This document shows positions 27,118-35,311 of a DNA stretch of 64,000 nt, one piece after another. The position numbers and the translations under genes were made by a program. This DNA comes from Sanguibacter gelidistatuariae (GTDB lineage: Bacteria; Actinomycetota; Actinomycetes; Actinomycetales; Cellulomonadaceae), in contig NZ_FMYH01000002.1 in NCBI RefSeq assembly GCF_900096585.1, forward strand, positions 393,997 through 457,996. The letters run 5' to 3'. Within the stretch, counting starts at the first letter, position 1; every line of letters starts with the position of its first letter. Below the pieces are notes generated by a model. The model worked only from the letters and a program-made list of their open reading frames with translations, searched no databases and was not told where the DNA came from.

Positions 27118-27417
27118 CTATCTCTTGCGAGTGGCAGAGACGATCGAGGTGGCGACGAGGGCCACGCCGGCAACGCACAACAGGGCGATGAGCGCGAGCT
27201 CGTTGTCGAACTCGGCCCCGAGGGCCCGGGCGAGGACCCCCGCGCCGACCACGATGATGATCAGTCCCCACACGACCGTGCTCATCCGGACCGGCGGGCG
27301 CGAGGCAGCTGTGGGAATCTGCTCGACCGGCCGCGCGTCGTCGGATCTCGTGGAGCCGGTGAGGGGGGGCTCGGCCTGAAGGTCTTCCGCCTCTGGGCGC
27401 TCTGTCGAGTCGTTCAT
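27118..27417 (-). CDS. Small two-helix membrane protein (99 aa)
   Basis: Acidic, disordered first ~45 residues, then two membrane helices (MSTVVWGLIIIVVGAGVLARAL and LALIALLCVAGVALVATSIV) and a basic end SATRKR. The ATG overlaps the stop of the PspC gene (27414-27417), so it is translated with it. No family name is assigned; it is probably a partner of the PspC envelope-stress module. Confidence 0.75.
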   Translation of the reverse strand: MNDSTERPEAEDLQAEPPLTGSTRSDDARPVEQIPTAASRPPVRMSTVVWGLIIIVVGAGVLARALGAEFDNELALIALLCVAGVALVATSIVSATRKR

Positions 27418-28862
27418 GACTCCTCCTTGATGAGAATGTCGCCCGCGCCGGCCTGGATGTCCAGGTGGATCTGCGGAGTTGCGCCGTCGCGGACGTCGGA
27501 GGTCTGAAACTCGACGATGCGGTTGCCGACCCCGCCGCGGCTGAGGTCTGCGTCCTCGACCCGCCATGTGGCGTTCCCGGCCCCCAGGCGGACCTCGGCC
27601 GAGGCGGATGTGTCTTCAGGCAGGATGATCGTGAGGTCGCCGACCCCCATGTTCACCGGGACCGTGATGGCGTGGCCGGAGGTCAGGGGGAGATCGGTGA
27701 GGTCGATCGTGAGATCTCCCGCGCCGATCGAGAACCCGTCGGTGGCCTCCTGCATGGTTGTCGGCGTGAAGGTCCCCTCGCCGATGAGCGTCCCGCTCGA
27801 AAGCTGCGTGCCGAACACAACGAGCGAGAGCGGGCTGACCAGCACCGCCATGAGGGCGATGAAGCCCAGAATCCCGGAGGACCGTCCGCGGAAGCCCGCC
27901 ACGACGATCCCGGTGCCGGCCAGGATAGTTGCGGCCCCGAGGGTCGTGAAGACGATCCGACCGTCCGACCCGTCGTAGGCGCCAGCCCGGTCGGCGAGCA
28001 GCAGCCCCGCGAAGGTCAGCAGTGCGAGCCCGACCACGACGCCAAGCGATGCCGCTCCGGGACCCTTGACGGGCGGGCGTGAGTCCTTGGCCTTGACGGC
28101 CTTGACGGCCTTGACAGGCTTGACCGGCTGGCCGGGCCATCCCTGGGGGGCCGGTGCGGCGTAGGGGACGTAGGGAGCCTGCGGCGGGACGGACTTGGAC
28201 AGGTTCGGCGGCGCCGGAGCTGTGATCGGCTGAGGTCCGCCGTCTTGTGCGGCGGGGTAGGACGGGGTCGGCTGCGGCGTCGTCGGGTAGGTCGCGCTGG
28301 GGGACTGCTGACCGTGCGGCGGCAGGGCCCCGGACTTCTCCTTGCGGACCGTGACGAAGAGGTAGATCGCGAAGATGGTCAGCGCGAGCCAGAACAGCCC
28401 GTCGAACCACCCGTAGCCCCACGTGCCCCACCAGCCGAACTGGCCGGTGCGCCAGAAAAGCCCGATGAACAGCACGATCCCGGCCCCGGCGATCGCCGAG
28501 TCGAAGCGGCCGCGGATCGCCTCTTGCAGGTGGATCCTGCCGTCGCTCTGTTCGGGCAGCAAGGCCCAGCCCGCGGCGTAGAGGATGAATCCGACGCCCG
28601 AGAGCAGCATGAGCACACCGAAGGCAGCGCGGATGAGCAATGCGTCGACCCCGAGCCGCAGGGCCAGGCCGGAGGCCACCCCGCCGATCCATCGGTCGTT
28701 CGTGCGCACGATGCCGCCACGGCGGATCGAGTCGAAGAAGGCGTCGATCCGGTCGGGACCGTTCGGCGGTGTCGGCCCAGGCTGCGGGCCTGACGTCCCA
28801 CCGGGCGACCAGGGCGGTGCGCCGGGCCCGGTGGGGGGGAGGGGGGAGTCGTCGCTGTTCAT
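27414..28862 (-). CDS. PspC-domain membrane protein with LiaF-like C-terminal domain
   Basis: 482 aa. A Pro/Gly-rich head is followed by a PspC domain at ~45-110 (RGGIVRTNDRWIGGVASGLALRLG), then several further helices, a Pro-rich linker and a Lys-Ala-Val repeat at ~245-260. More helices follow, then a C-terminal beta-rich domain (GAGDLTIDLTDLP, MGVGDLTIILPEDTSASAEVRLGAGN) like the cell-envelope-stress protein LiaF and related 'toast-rack' domains. It is divergent from the kinase gene at 29033, which also carries PspC, so the pair is likely an input/feedback component for that two-component system. Confidence 0.82.
   Translation of the reverse strand: MNSDDSPLPPTGPGAPPWSPGGTSGPQPGPTPPNGPDRIDAFFDSIRRGGIVRTNDRWIGGVASGLALRLGVDALLIRAAFGVLMLLSGVGFILYAAGWALLPEQSDGRIHLQEAIRGRFDSAIAGAGIVLFIGLFWRTGQFGWWGTWGYGWFDGLFWLALTIFAIYLFVTVRKEKSGALPPHGQQSPSATYPTTPQPTPSYPAAQDGGPQPITAPAPPNLSKSVPPQAPYVPYAAPAPQGWPGQPVKPVKAVKAVKAKDSRPPVKGPGAASLGVVVGLALLTFAGLLLADRAGAYDGSDGRIVFTTLGAATILAGTGIVVAGFRGRSSGILGFIALMAVLVSPLSLVVFGTQLSSGTLIGEGTFTPTTMQEATDGFSIGAGDLTIDLTDLPLTSGHAITVPVNMGVGDLTIILPEDTSASAEVRLGAGNATWRVEDADLSRGGVGNRIVEFQTSDVRDGATPQIHLDIQAGAGDILIKEES
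28089..28124 (-). repeat. 9-bp in-frame minisatellite within the PspC gene
   Basis: Three exact and one variant copy of GGCCTTGAC (on +), encoding VKA/VKP triplets on the minus strand. Copy-number changes keep the frame and would only lengthen the linker. Confidence 0.7.
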
Positions 28863-28970
28863 ATGTAGATCCTGGTCCCTGCGGCGGCCCTCTGGCTATC
28901 GGGTGACACCCTGACCCGACCCTGATCTGCGCGCAGGTCAAGCCCTGATTCCTCCCTGGTTCCCACCGAA

Positions 28971-28976
28971 TAGGCT
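28971..28976 (+). promoter_or_regulatory. Candidate -10 of the kinase/regulator operon
   Basis: TAGGCT in the 170-nt divergent spacer. It implies a 5' leader of ~50 nt containing AAGGAG at 29016-29021, which favours GTG 29033 as the kinase start. Confidence 0.45.
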
Positions 28977-29032
28977 AGAGGGACCCCACTGTGCGGCGCC
29001 GCGCGTGTGACCATCAAGGAGTGACCTTCGCA

Positions 29033-30427
29033 GTGAACTCGTCTCCACCAGCCGCACCGGCGCCGGCGCCAGCTCCCGGGCAGCCCGCGCGGCTCCCGCT
29101 GCGCCGTCCCCAGCGGGGCCGGATCGTGGGCGGGGTGTGCCTGGGCGTCGCCGCGCACCTTGATCTGCCGGTGCGCACGGTGCGGCTGTTCGCCGTCATC
29201 CTGGCCTTCGTCGGGGGCGTCGGCATCCTTGCCTACCTGTTCCTGTGGACGCTTGTCCCGTCGGGCGACCCGGCGCAGATCGCGGCCGACGAGCGTGACC
29301 CGGCGCTCGCGCGTCTGGCACCTCGCGCGGACCTCACCCCGGGCACGAGCCGCCTCGACGACTGGCTGTCCAGGTTCCCCGTCCGCGACATCCTCATCGG
29401 CGTGCTGGCCCTCGTTGGCGCCACCGCGCTCATCGCGAGCCGCTTCGGGGTGCGGATCGAATGGTCCTGGGTGCTCCCCGTGGTTCTTGCCCTGGCCGGG
29501 ATGGGACTCGCCTGGAGCCAGCTCGACGAGACGCAGCGCGGGCAGTGGCTCACCCGGGCCGGCGGGCGCACCACGAACGGGATCCTGCGTCTCGCCGCCG
29601 GACTGGTCCTCGCCCTCGTCGGGGTGCTGCTCCTGGTCAGCCAGGACATGCCGTCCGCTGCGATGCTCCCGGCGGCCGTCGCGGCGCTCGCGGTGCTCGC
29701 CGGCGCGGCGATCGTGCTGGCCCCGTGGTGGCTGCGGCTGGGCCGTGAGCTCGGTGAGGAGCGGGCGGCTCGCGAGCGGGCGAACGAGCGCGCGGACATC
29801 GCCGCCCACCTGCACGACTCCGTCCTGCAGACGTTGGCCCTCATCCAGCGCAGCGCCGAGCGTCCCGGGGAGGTGACCCGGCTCGCCCGCAACCAGGAAC
29901 GCGAGCTGCGCGAGTGGCTCTACACAGACCGGTCGGCCGCCGGGACGTCTTTGGCAGCGGACCTCGTGGCGCTCGTCGCGGAGGTGGAGAACACCCTGAC
30001 CGAACGCTCGGGCGGCGGGGAGTCGATCTCCGTGGACACCGTCATCGTGGGCGACGCCGTCCCGACCGAGGCGACCAGCGCGCTGCTGCAGGCCACCCGC
30101 GAGGCCCTGGTGAACGCCGTCGTGCACGGGAAGCCGCCGGTGTCGCTGTATCTCGAGGTCAGCGCGGATGCCGCGGAGGTGTTCGTGCGGGACCGCGGTG
30201 ACGGGTTCGACCTGGACAGTGTCCCGCGCGACCGGTTCGGGGTGCGCGAGTCGATCCTCGGGCGGGTTCAGCGCCGCGGCGGTGAGGCGAGCGTGCGCAC
30301 CGGACCCGGGCGCGGGACCGAGGTCCGCCTGCGGCTGCCGCTGACCGACGCCGCGCACCCGAATCCGGCCGCGCACCCGAACCCCACCGCGCAGAACCCC
30401 ACCGATCCCGCAGGAGAGCACCCATGA
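29033..30427 (+). CDS. Sensor histidine kinase with N-terminal PspC domain
   Basis: 464-aa kinase. Residues ~20-85 form a PspC domain (RGRIVGGVCLGVAAHLDLP plus a membrane helix), then four more helices (to ~245), a short linker, and the phosphoacceptor region ERADIAAHLHDSVLQTLALIQRSAE. Here the His is in AHLHDSVLQT, the LiaS/DesK-like variant. The C-terminal ATPase keeps the N box REALVNAVVHG and G boxes DRGDGFD and GRGTEVRLRLP. Starts at 28991 and 29021 are also open; 29033 was chosen because AAGGAG lies 11 nt upstream. It is coupled to the regulator by an ATGA overlap. Confidence 0.88.
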   Translation: MNSSPPAAPAPAPAPGQPARLPLRRPQRGRIVGGVCLGVAAHLDLPVRTVRLFAVILAFVGGVGILAYLFLWTLVPSGDPAQIAADERDPALARLAPRADLTPGTSRLDDWLSRFPVRDILIGVLALVGATALIASRFGVRIEWSWVLPVVLALAGMGLAWSQLDETQRGQWLTRAGGRTTNGILRLAAGLVLALVGVLLLVSQDMPSAAMLPAAVAALAVLAGAAIVLAPWWLRLGRELGEERAARERANERADIAAHLHDSVLQTLALIQRSAERPGEVTRLARNQERELREWLYTDRSAAGTSLAADLVALVAEVENTLTERSGGGESISVDTVIVGDAVPTEATSALLQATREALVNAVVHGKPPVSLYLEVSADAAEVFVRDRGDGFDLDSVPRDRFGVRESILGRVQRRGGEASVRTGPGRGTEVRLRLPLTDAAHPNPAAHPNPTAQNPTDPAGEHP

Positions 30428-31086
30428 CAGCCGCCGAAACGATCCGCGTCGTCCTCGTCGACGACCACGACATGTTCCGGGCCGGGGTGCGGGCCAGCCT
30501 CGACGCCCACGTCGAGGTGGTCGGTGAGGCCGGGGACGTCGACTCCGCAGTCGAGGTCATCCGCGCGACGGCGCCCTCGGTCGTGCTCCTGGACGTCCAC
30601 CTCCCCGGCGGAGCGGGCGGCGGCGGGGCCGAGGTGCTCGCCCGCTGCGCGGACCTGCACGCCGCGACCCGCTTCCTCGCGCTGTCCGTCTCCGACGCGG
30701 CCGAGGACGTCGTCGCGGTCATCCGCGCGGGTGCGCGCGGGTACGTGACCAAGGCGATCTCCGGACCTGAGCTCAGCGCGGCAATCGACCGGGTGGCCGG
30801 GGGGGACGCCGTCTTCTCACCGCGACTGGCGGGATTCGTGCTCGACTCCTTCGGGACGCAGGCGGCCGACGTCGCGGTGGCAGACGACGAGCTCGACCGG
30901 CTCTCGGCCCGTGAGCAGGAGGTCATGCGCCTGATCGCCCGGGGGTACTCCTACCGGGAGGTCGCGAGCGAGCTGTTCATCTCGATCAAGACGGTCGAGA
31001 CGCACGTCTCGGCGGTCCTGCGCAAGCTGCAGCTCTCCTCCCGGCACGAGCTCACCCGGTGGGCGGCTGCCCGCAGACTGCTCTGA
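30424..31086 (+). CDS. LuxR/NarL-family response regulator
   Basis: 220 aa. Receiver domain with acidic pocket VLVDDHDMF, phospho-acceptor Asp in VVLLDVHLPG (~57), and Lys in YVTKAISG. The C-terminal HTH has SAREQEVMRLIARGYSYREVASELFISIKTVETHVSAVLRKL. It overlaps the kinase gene by 4 nt. It probably drives the divergent PspC operon and other envelope-stress genes, by analogy with LiaR-type systems; this is inference. Confidence 0.95.
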   Translation: MTAAETIRVVLVDDHDMFRAGVRASLDAHVEVVGEAGDVDSAVEVIRATAPSVVLLDVHLPGGAGGGGAEVLARCADLHAATRFLALSVSDAAEDVVAVIRAGARGYVTKAISGPELSAAIDRVAGGDAVFSPRLAGFVLDSFGTQAADVAVADDELDRLSAREQEVMRLIARGYSYREVASELFISIKTVETHVSAVLRKLQLSSRHELTRWAAARRLL

Positions 31087-31157
31087 CCCTGCCCGCGGTC
31101 GGCAGAGACAATCCGAAAGATCACCCTCCATCTTTGCGAGCCCGCCGTGAGGTCGGG

Positions 31158-31163
31158 CACGAT
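31158..31163 (+). promoter_or_regulatory. -10-like box 6 nt before the chelatase start
   Basis: CACGAT then GGGAAC then ATG 31170; one base off TANNNT, and no Shine-Dalgarno sequence. Confidence 0.4.
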
Positions 31164-31169
31164 GGGAAC

Positions 31170-31931
31170 ATGGACAACGACGCCTTCACCGACGACCTCG
31201 AAGGAACCGATCATCACCCGGTGCTGATCGCCTGCTCGCACGGAACTGACAATCCGCAGGGGCGGGCGGTCGTCAGCCACCTCGTCGGTCAGGTGCGTGA
31301 GCTGTTGCCCGACATCGAGGTCCTCGAGACGTACGTGGACGTGCAGTATCCGCAGGTCGACGAGGTCGTAGCCAGCGTCGCCCCCGGGCGTGGGGTGGTT
31401 GTGGTGCCGTTGCTGCTCTCGGGTGGCTTCCACGTCAATGTCGACATCGCATCGGCCGTGAGGTCCCGCGTCTCGACCGGTTCCCCTACGGTAGCTGCGT
31501 CCCCTCTGGGTCCGGACCCGCGCCTGGCGAGCATCCTCGTCGACCGTCTCGACTCCGCGGGCGCACTGCCCGGCGACGCGGTCGTCGTCGCGGCAGCCGG
31601 GTCGAGCGACGCGGCCGCGGCGGCCGACGTCGAGCAGGTCGCGGCCGACGTCGCAGAGTCCTGGGAGGGGCCGGTGAGCATCGGCTACGCGGCCTCGGCG
31701 ACGCCGCGCGTGGCCGTCGCGACCGACCTGGCGCGGTCCGCGCTCGGCGGCGCCGAGCACGGTCGGGTGGCCATGGCGACCTACCTGCTCGCACCTGGAT
31801 TCTTCAGCAATCGCCTGGCGGAGGCGGGGGCCGACATCGTGGCCGAGCCGCTCGGTGCGCACCCGCTCATCGCGCAGATCATCGTGGACCGGTTCAACGA
31901 GGCGCTCACGCAGCTGCCGGCGGCCGTCTAG
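31170..31931 (+). CDS. Sirohydrochlorin chelatase (CbiX-type)
   Basis: 253 aa. Inserts Fe2+ (or Co2+) into sirohydrochlorin; here most likely the last step of siroheme synthesis for sulfite reductase. The active-site His is in LIACSHGTDNPQGRA, and a second half-domain has LAPGFFSNRLAEAGAD, the usual two CbiX halves. The gene is separated from cysG by ~3.4 kb that includes a transposon remnant and accessory genes. In many actinobacteria the chelatase sits inside the cys cluster, so the separation is probably secondary. Confidence 0.88.
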   Translation: MDNDAFTDDLEGTDHHPVLIACSHGTDNPQGRAVVSHLVGQVRELLPDIEVLETYVDVQYPQVDEVVASVAPGRGVVVVPLLLSGGFHVNVDIASAVRSRVSTGSPTVAASPLGPDPRLASILVDRLDSAGALPGDAVVVAAAGSSDAAAAADVEQVAADVAESWEGPVSIGYAASATPRVAVATDLARSALGGAEHGRVAMATYLLAPGFFSNRLAEAGADIVAEPLGAHPLIAQIIVDRFNEALTQLPAAV

Positions 31932-31991
31932 GCCTGTCTTCTGCCGTGCGGTCTGCTCGGTAGTCCGCGTGCTTTCGCTGTGGTCGCGGGG

Positions 31992-31997
31992 CATCCT
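31992..31997 (+). promoter_or_regulatory. -10-like box 6 nt before arfB
   Basis: CATCCT, 6 nt, ATG 32004; no Shine-Dalgarno sequence. Same spacing as the SURF1 and guaA promoters, with C for the first T. Confidence 0.4.
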
Positions 31998-32003
31998 TGT
32001 CCC

Positions 32004-32450
32004 ATGGACACCCCGCTACGCGTCACCGACACCCTGAGCCTCGCCCCGAGCGAGCTCGGGTGGCGCTTCTCGCGGTCCTCGGGCCCGGGCGGCCAAGGTG
32101 TCAACACCGCCGACAGCCGGGTCGAGCTCACCTGGGACCCGACGACGTCGCTCGCCGTCGCGGGGCTGCCACCCTCGGTCAGGGATCGCCTCATGACCCG
32201 GCTCGAACCAGTCCTGGTCAACGGCAAAGTGGTCATCGCTGCCTCCGAGCAGCGGGCGCAGCTCCGCAACCGGCAGGCTGCTCGTGAGCGGCTGGCCCAG
32301 ATGCTTCGCGAAGGCATTGCGCCGCCCCCTCGCGCGCGACGTTCCACCAAGCCGACCCGCGGCTCGATCGAGAGGCGGCTGGTGGCCAAGAAGTCTCGGT
32401 CGCGGATCAAGTCGGGACGGTCAGGCCGCCATTCTGGTGCTGACTCTTAG
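32004..32450 (+). CDS. arfB: Alternative ribosome-rescue factor ArfB-like peptidyl-tRNA hydrolase
   Basis: 148 aa, the length of ArfB/YaeJ. The GGQ hydrolysis motif is at 29-31 in SRSSGPGGQGVNTADSRVEL, and the C-terminal tail is Lys/Arg-rich (RRLVAKKSRSRIKSGRSGRH), as needed to enter the empty mRNA channel of stalled ribosomes. It lacks codon-recognition domains, so it is not a regular release factor. The stop at 32450 abuts the transposon remnant. Confidence 0.9.
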   Translation: MDTPLRVTDTLSLAPSELGWRFSRSSGPGGQGVNTADSRVELTWDPTTSLAVAGLPPSVRDRLMTRLEPVLVNGKVVIAASEQRAQLRNRQAARERLAQMLREGIAPPPRARRSTKPTRGSIERRLVAKKSRSRIKSGRSGRHSGADS

Positions 32451-32910
32451 GCAACCGCCCCGAACAGCTCACCGTCTCGACCCTCGCCGCGGCAGCAGGA
32501 GTCAGCGGCCAGCTCCTCTACAGCCGACCTGACCTCATGGAAGGGCTACGCCGGCACCAGGAACAGCACCCCGATACCGGCACCGGCCCACTCCGAGCGG
32601 CACGCACCGCGGACCTGGTCAACGTCCACGACACCATCAAGAGACTCAAGGGCGAAATCCGAGAACTGAATCGGAAGCTCGAGGCGGGCCTCGCCGCCCA
32701 AATCGAGCTGCGCGACGAGAAGCGGATCCGACAACTCTACGAACAACGCGGCCACGAAATCGAACGCCTGCTTACCCACAACGCCGATCTGATCCGCACC
32801 GTCACGCAGCTGCGAGAACTCGTCCGTAGCCTCGAAGACGACCTCGCGGTCGAACGCACCGCTCTGCGCGAGCTCACCGGTCAACCCGCCAACGTCACAA
32901 GCATCCGGTT
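32443..32910 (+). pseudogene. Remnant of a transposon accessory gene (DUF6262/TnpC-like)
   Basis: An open frame without a start codon follows arfB immediately. It reads NRPEQLTVSTLAAAAGVSGQ-like helix-turn-helix, then LLYSRPDLMEGLRRHQEQ and a long charged coiled coil (KRLKGEIRELNRKLEAGLAA ... RTVTQLRELVRSLEDDLAVE). This is the layout of the small DUF6262 protein encoded beside tyrosine recombinases in Tn554-like transposons. The 5' end is cut off at the arfB junction, and neither recombinase partner is present. Downstream (32911-33095) nothing recognisable was found. Confidence 0.65.
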
Positions 32911-33095
32911 TGGGGAGTGTCTCACAAAGCCCGCCGATCGGTTGTTGCGTTTGAGATACCTGAATGCGAATTCTTTACGGGCGGGTCATGCGGGCACAAG
33001 GCCGGCACGCGCGGCGCGGACCCCAGCGTTTGCCAGGGAGTGCCCGCTGAGCCTCCCGCTTACGGGCGAGCAGTCAACGGCTTCCGGCCGGGGCT

Positions 33096-33953
33096 TTATC
33101 CCAACATCCCGACCTTTGTGCTGACGGCCGACCAGAGTATCGATGCCGCCTCAGGGTCCAGGCCACCCTTGCCTGGTTTGCGTACTTTCGGATTGCCCTT
33201 GATGCTTCCGAAACCGCTCGGACCGATGTAGGCATTGCCGTCCACATTCTGGGTGGCCGCGAAGAGAGTGGGTAGGGCGCCGTGCTCGGGGTCGTTCAGC
33301 AGGAACGAGAGCCTGTTGATGGCGTTCGAGGACGAGTGCGCGGCCAGCGTCGTGGTCGCGATTCCCGGGTGCGCCACAACGGAACGCACCGTTGATCCTG
33401 CCGCGGTCAAGCGCCGTTGGAGTTCGAGGGAGAACAGCACGACCTGAAGTTTCGAGTCGTTGTAGGCATCCATGGGCTTGTATGCGCGCGTTTCCCAGTT
33501 GAGGTCGGCAAGGTTCAGGTGCCCCATTCGGTGCAGCTGGCTCGTCACCCACACGACCCGGTCGGTGATGTGGGGCAGCAGCAGGGCGGTGAGCAAGAAC
33601 GGACCGAACGAGTTCGTTACCGTTTGTACATCCAGTCCGTCGCGGGAGCGCGACAGAGGAATATCCATGACGCCGGCGTTGTTCACGAGGACATCCAATG
33701 ACCCGGTCCACGCGTCGGCGAACGCTCGCACGCTCGTCAGGTCGGACACGTCCAGTTGGCGAACCTCGGTGTCGCCGACCATCCTGGTCGCGACGTCGTG
33801 TCCCTTCTCGAGGTTGCGAACTGCGAGCACGACGTGGGCCCCTGCTGCAGCGAATTCGCGGGCGGTGATGAGTCCGATACCGCTGGAAGCGCCGGTCACC
33901 ACCACGGTCTTGCCTGTCATGGCCGGCATGTCTGCTGTGGTCCACTTGCTCAT
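33096..33953 (-). CDS. Short-chain dehydrogenase/reductase
   Basis: 285-aa NAD(P)-dependent SDR. Cofactor motif VVVTGASSGIGLITAREF at ~17-34, NNAG in LDVLVNNAGVMD, the Ser in WVTSQLHR, and catalytic YxxxK in DAYNDSKLQ. It resembles the retinol-dehydrogenase/WW-oxidoreductase-like branch; the substrate is not predictable. It is divergent from the MmyB-type regulator at 34119 and in the lower-GC accessory patch. The 165-nt spacer holds AGGAG before its ATG and an AT-richer promoter zone. Confidence 0.9.
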   Translation of the reverse strand: MSKWTTADMPAMTGKTVVVTGASSGIGLITAREFAAAGAHVVLAVRNLEKGHDVATRMVGDTEVRQLDVSDLTSVRAFADAWTGSLDVLVNNAGVMDIPLSRSRDGLDVQTVTNSFGPFLLTALLLPHITDRVVWVTSQLHRMGHLNLADLNWETRAYKPMDAYNDSKLQVVLFSLELQRRLTAAGSTVRSVVAHPGIATTTLAAHSSSNAINRLSFLLNDPEHGALPTLFAATQNVDGNAYIGPSGFGSIKGNPKVRKPGKGGLDPEAASILWSAVSTKVGMLG

Positions 33954-34118
33954 GGCTCTCCTCCTTTATTCGCGGCCATTCGTTCGGCTACGAAGACCAG
34001 TTCACCGTCTGGTTCCACGGTGTACAAGGACACGTTTATCCACTGAACGCCGTGCACTGGATGAGAATCGCAAGAAGAGGCAGAGTGGCAGAGACGAGAG
34101 AGGGAAGGCAGCACACAC

Positions 34119-34958
34119 ATGGACCAGATCGGGGTCGGACGTTTCATCCGCAACCGCCGCGAGGCGCTGCAACCCGAAGACGTCGGACTGCGGCGCGGAT
34201 CCCGTCGTCGCAGCATCGGGCTCCGACGCGAAGAGGTCGCCGAACTTGCGGACATGTCAGCCGACTACCTCTCACGACTAGAGCGCGGCGCCGGCCCGCA
34301 GCCGTCGGAGCAGATGATCGGCGCACTCGCCCGCGGCCTGCGGCTGACCGTTGACGAACGCGATCATCTGCTGCGCCTCGCCGGCCACCAGCCATCAACG
34401 AGGCCCGGATCATCTACTCATGTCAATCCCGGGCTGATGCGAATCCTCGACCGTCTCATCGATACGCCGGCACAAGTCATGGGGCCGCTCGGTGAGACTA
34501 TTACCCAGAACCCCGCCGCCATCGCTCTCCTCGGCGACGAAACCCATTACACCGGGCCCATGCGAAGCGCCACCTACCGGTGGTTCACCGACCCGACCTC
34601 ACGATCTCTCTACCCCCAAGACGACCACGAGCATCACAGTCGGGTTCACGTATCCCAGCTCCGCACCGCAGCTGCCCGTCTCGACCCCGCGAGCACCACG
34701 CCACTGATCCTGCACCTGCGCAAACACAGTGCGGAATTCGCTCGCCTATGGGAGACAAACGAGGTAGGACTCCGTCACTCGCAAGAGAAGCGATTCACGC
34801 ACCCCGAAGTCGGTGACCTCACTCTTTTCTGCCAAGTGACCCTCGATCCCGACGAAATGCAGACCCTCCTCGTATTCACCGCCACGCCCGGGACCATAAG
34901 CGCAGAGCGACTCCAGCTCCTCACGGTCGTCGGATCAACTACTCTGACCTCCCGCTGA
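34119..34958 (+). CDS. XRE-family regulator with MmyB-like ligand-binding domain
   Basis: 279 aa. The N-terminal helix-turn-helix (~1-85) has the family hallmark RRRSIGLRREEVAELADMSADYLSRLERG. The C-terminal MmyB-like PAS-type domain (~105-270) includes AAIALLGDETHYTGPMRSATYRWFTDP and KRFTHPEVGDLTLFCQVTL; such domains are thought to bind fatty-acid-like ligands. Regulators of this family are typically paired with a divergent SDR gene, exactly as here. Confidence 0.92.
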   Translation: MDQIGVGRFIRNRREALQPEDVGLRRGSRRRSIGLRREEVAELADMSADYLSRLERGAGPQPSEQMIGALARGLRLTVDERDHLLRLAGHQPSTRPGSSTHVNPGLMRILDRLIDTPAQVMGPLGETITQNPAAIALLGDETHYTGPMRSATYRWFTDPTSRSLYPQDDHEHHSRVHVSQLRTAAARLDPASTTPLILHLRKHSAEFARLWETNEVGLRHSQEKRFTHPEVGDLTLFCQVTLDPDEMQTLLVFTATPGTISAERLQLLTVVGSTTLTSR

Positions 34959-34966
34959 CCGTTCCG

Positions 34967-35188
34967 CTATCGAACACTCCTGGAAAGGAAGACGAGAGGT
35001 CCGCGCTCATCGCCTTCTACACGCTCTCGCTCAAACCCGAGAGCCTCGAGCGCGCGGAGAGAAGCCTCGTTCCATTCGCGGACAGTGGCCCACACCTGTT
35101 CAAACCCGGCTCGAGAAGCCGCTGCAACCACAGCACCAGCGGCCTCTCGACCAAAGCCCTCCGAATCCTGGAACACGCGCAGATCCCA
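34967..35188 (-). pseudogene. 5'-truncated GNAT acetyltransferase
   Basis: Only the C-terminal ~70 residues remain: WDLRVFQDSEGFGREAAGAV, then FEQVWATVREWNEASLRALE and LGFERERVEGDERGPLVFL. This is the end of a GNAT domain, with the helix after the acetyl-CoA loop and the terminal strand. The acetyl-CoA loop and all upstream sequence are missing. It lies at the right edge of the accessory patch, so the truncation may mark the insertion junction. Confidence 0.7.
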
Positions 35189-35311
35189 TGCGCGCCGCCT
35201 GCAACTTATCCATCATCTCCGGCATCAATAGCCCCCTGAGACAACCGTATCGAGCAGAACCACGAACGACAGTGCCACGACGGAGTGATCCTGGCGGCCA
35301 CGCGCAGCGCC

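Noticed and set aside
34119-34958. Toxin-antitoxin pair with the SDR gene
   Set aside because: Full-length SDR and an MmyB-type regulator are a common metabolic pair; sizes and motifs do not fit a toxin-antitoxin system.
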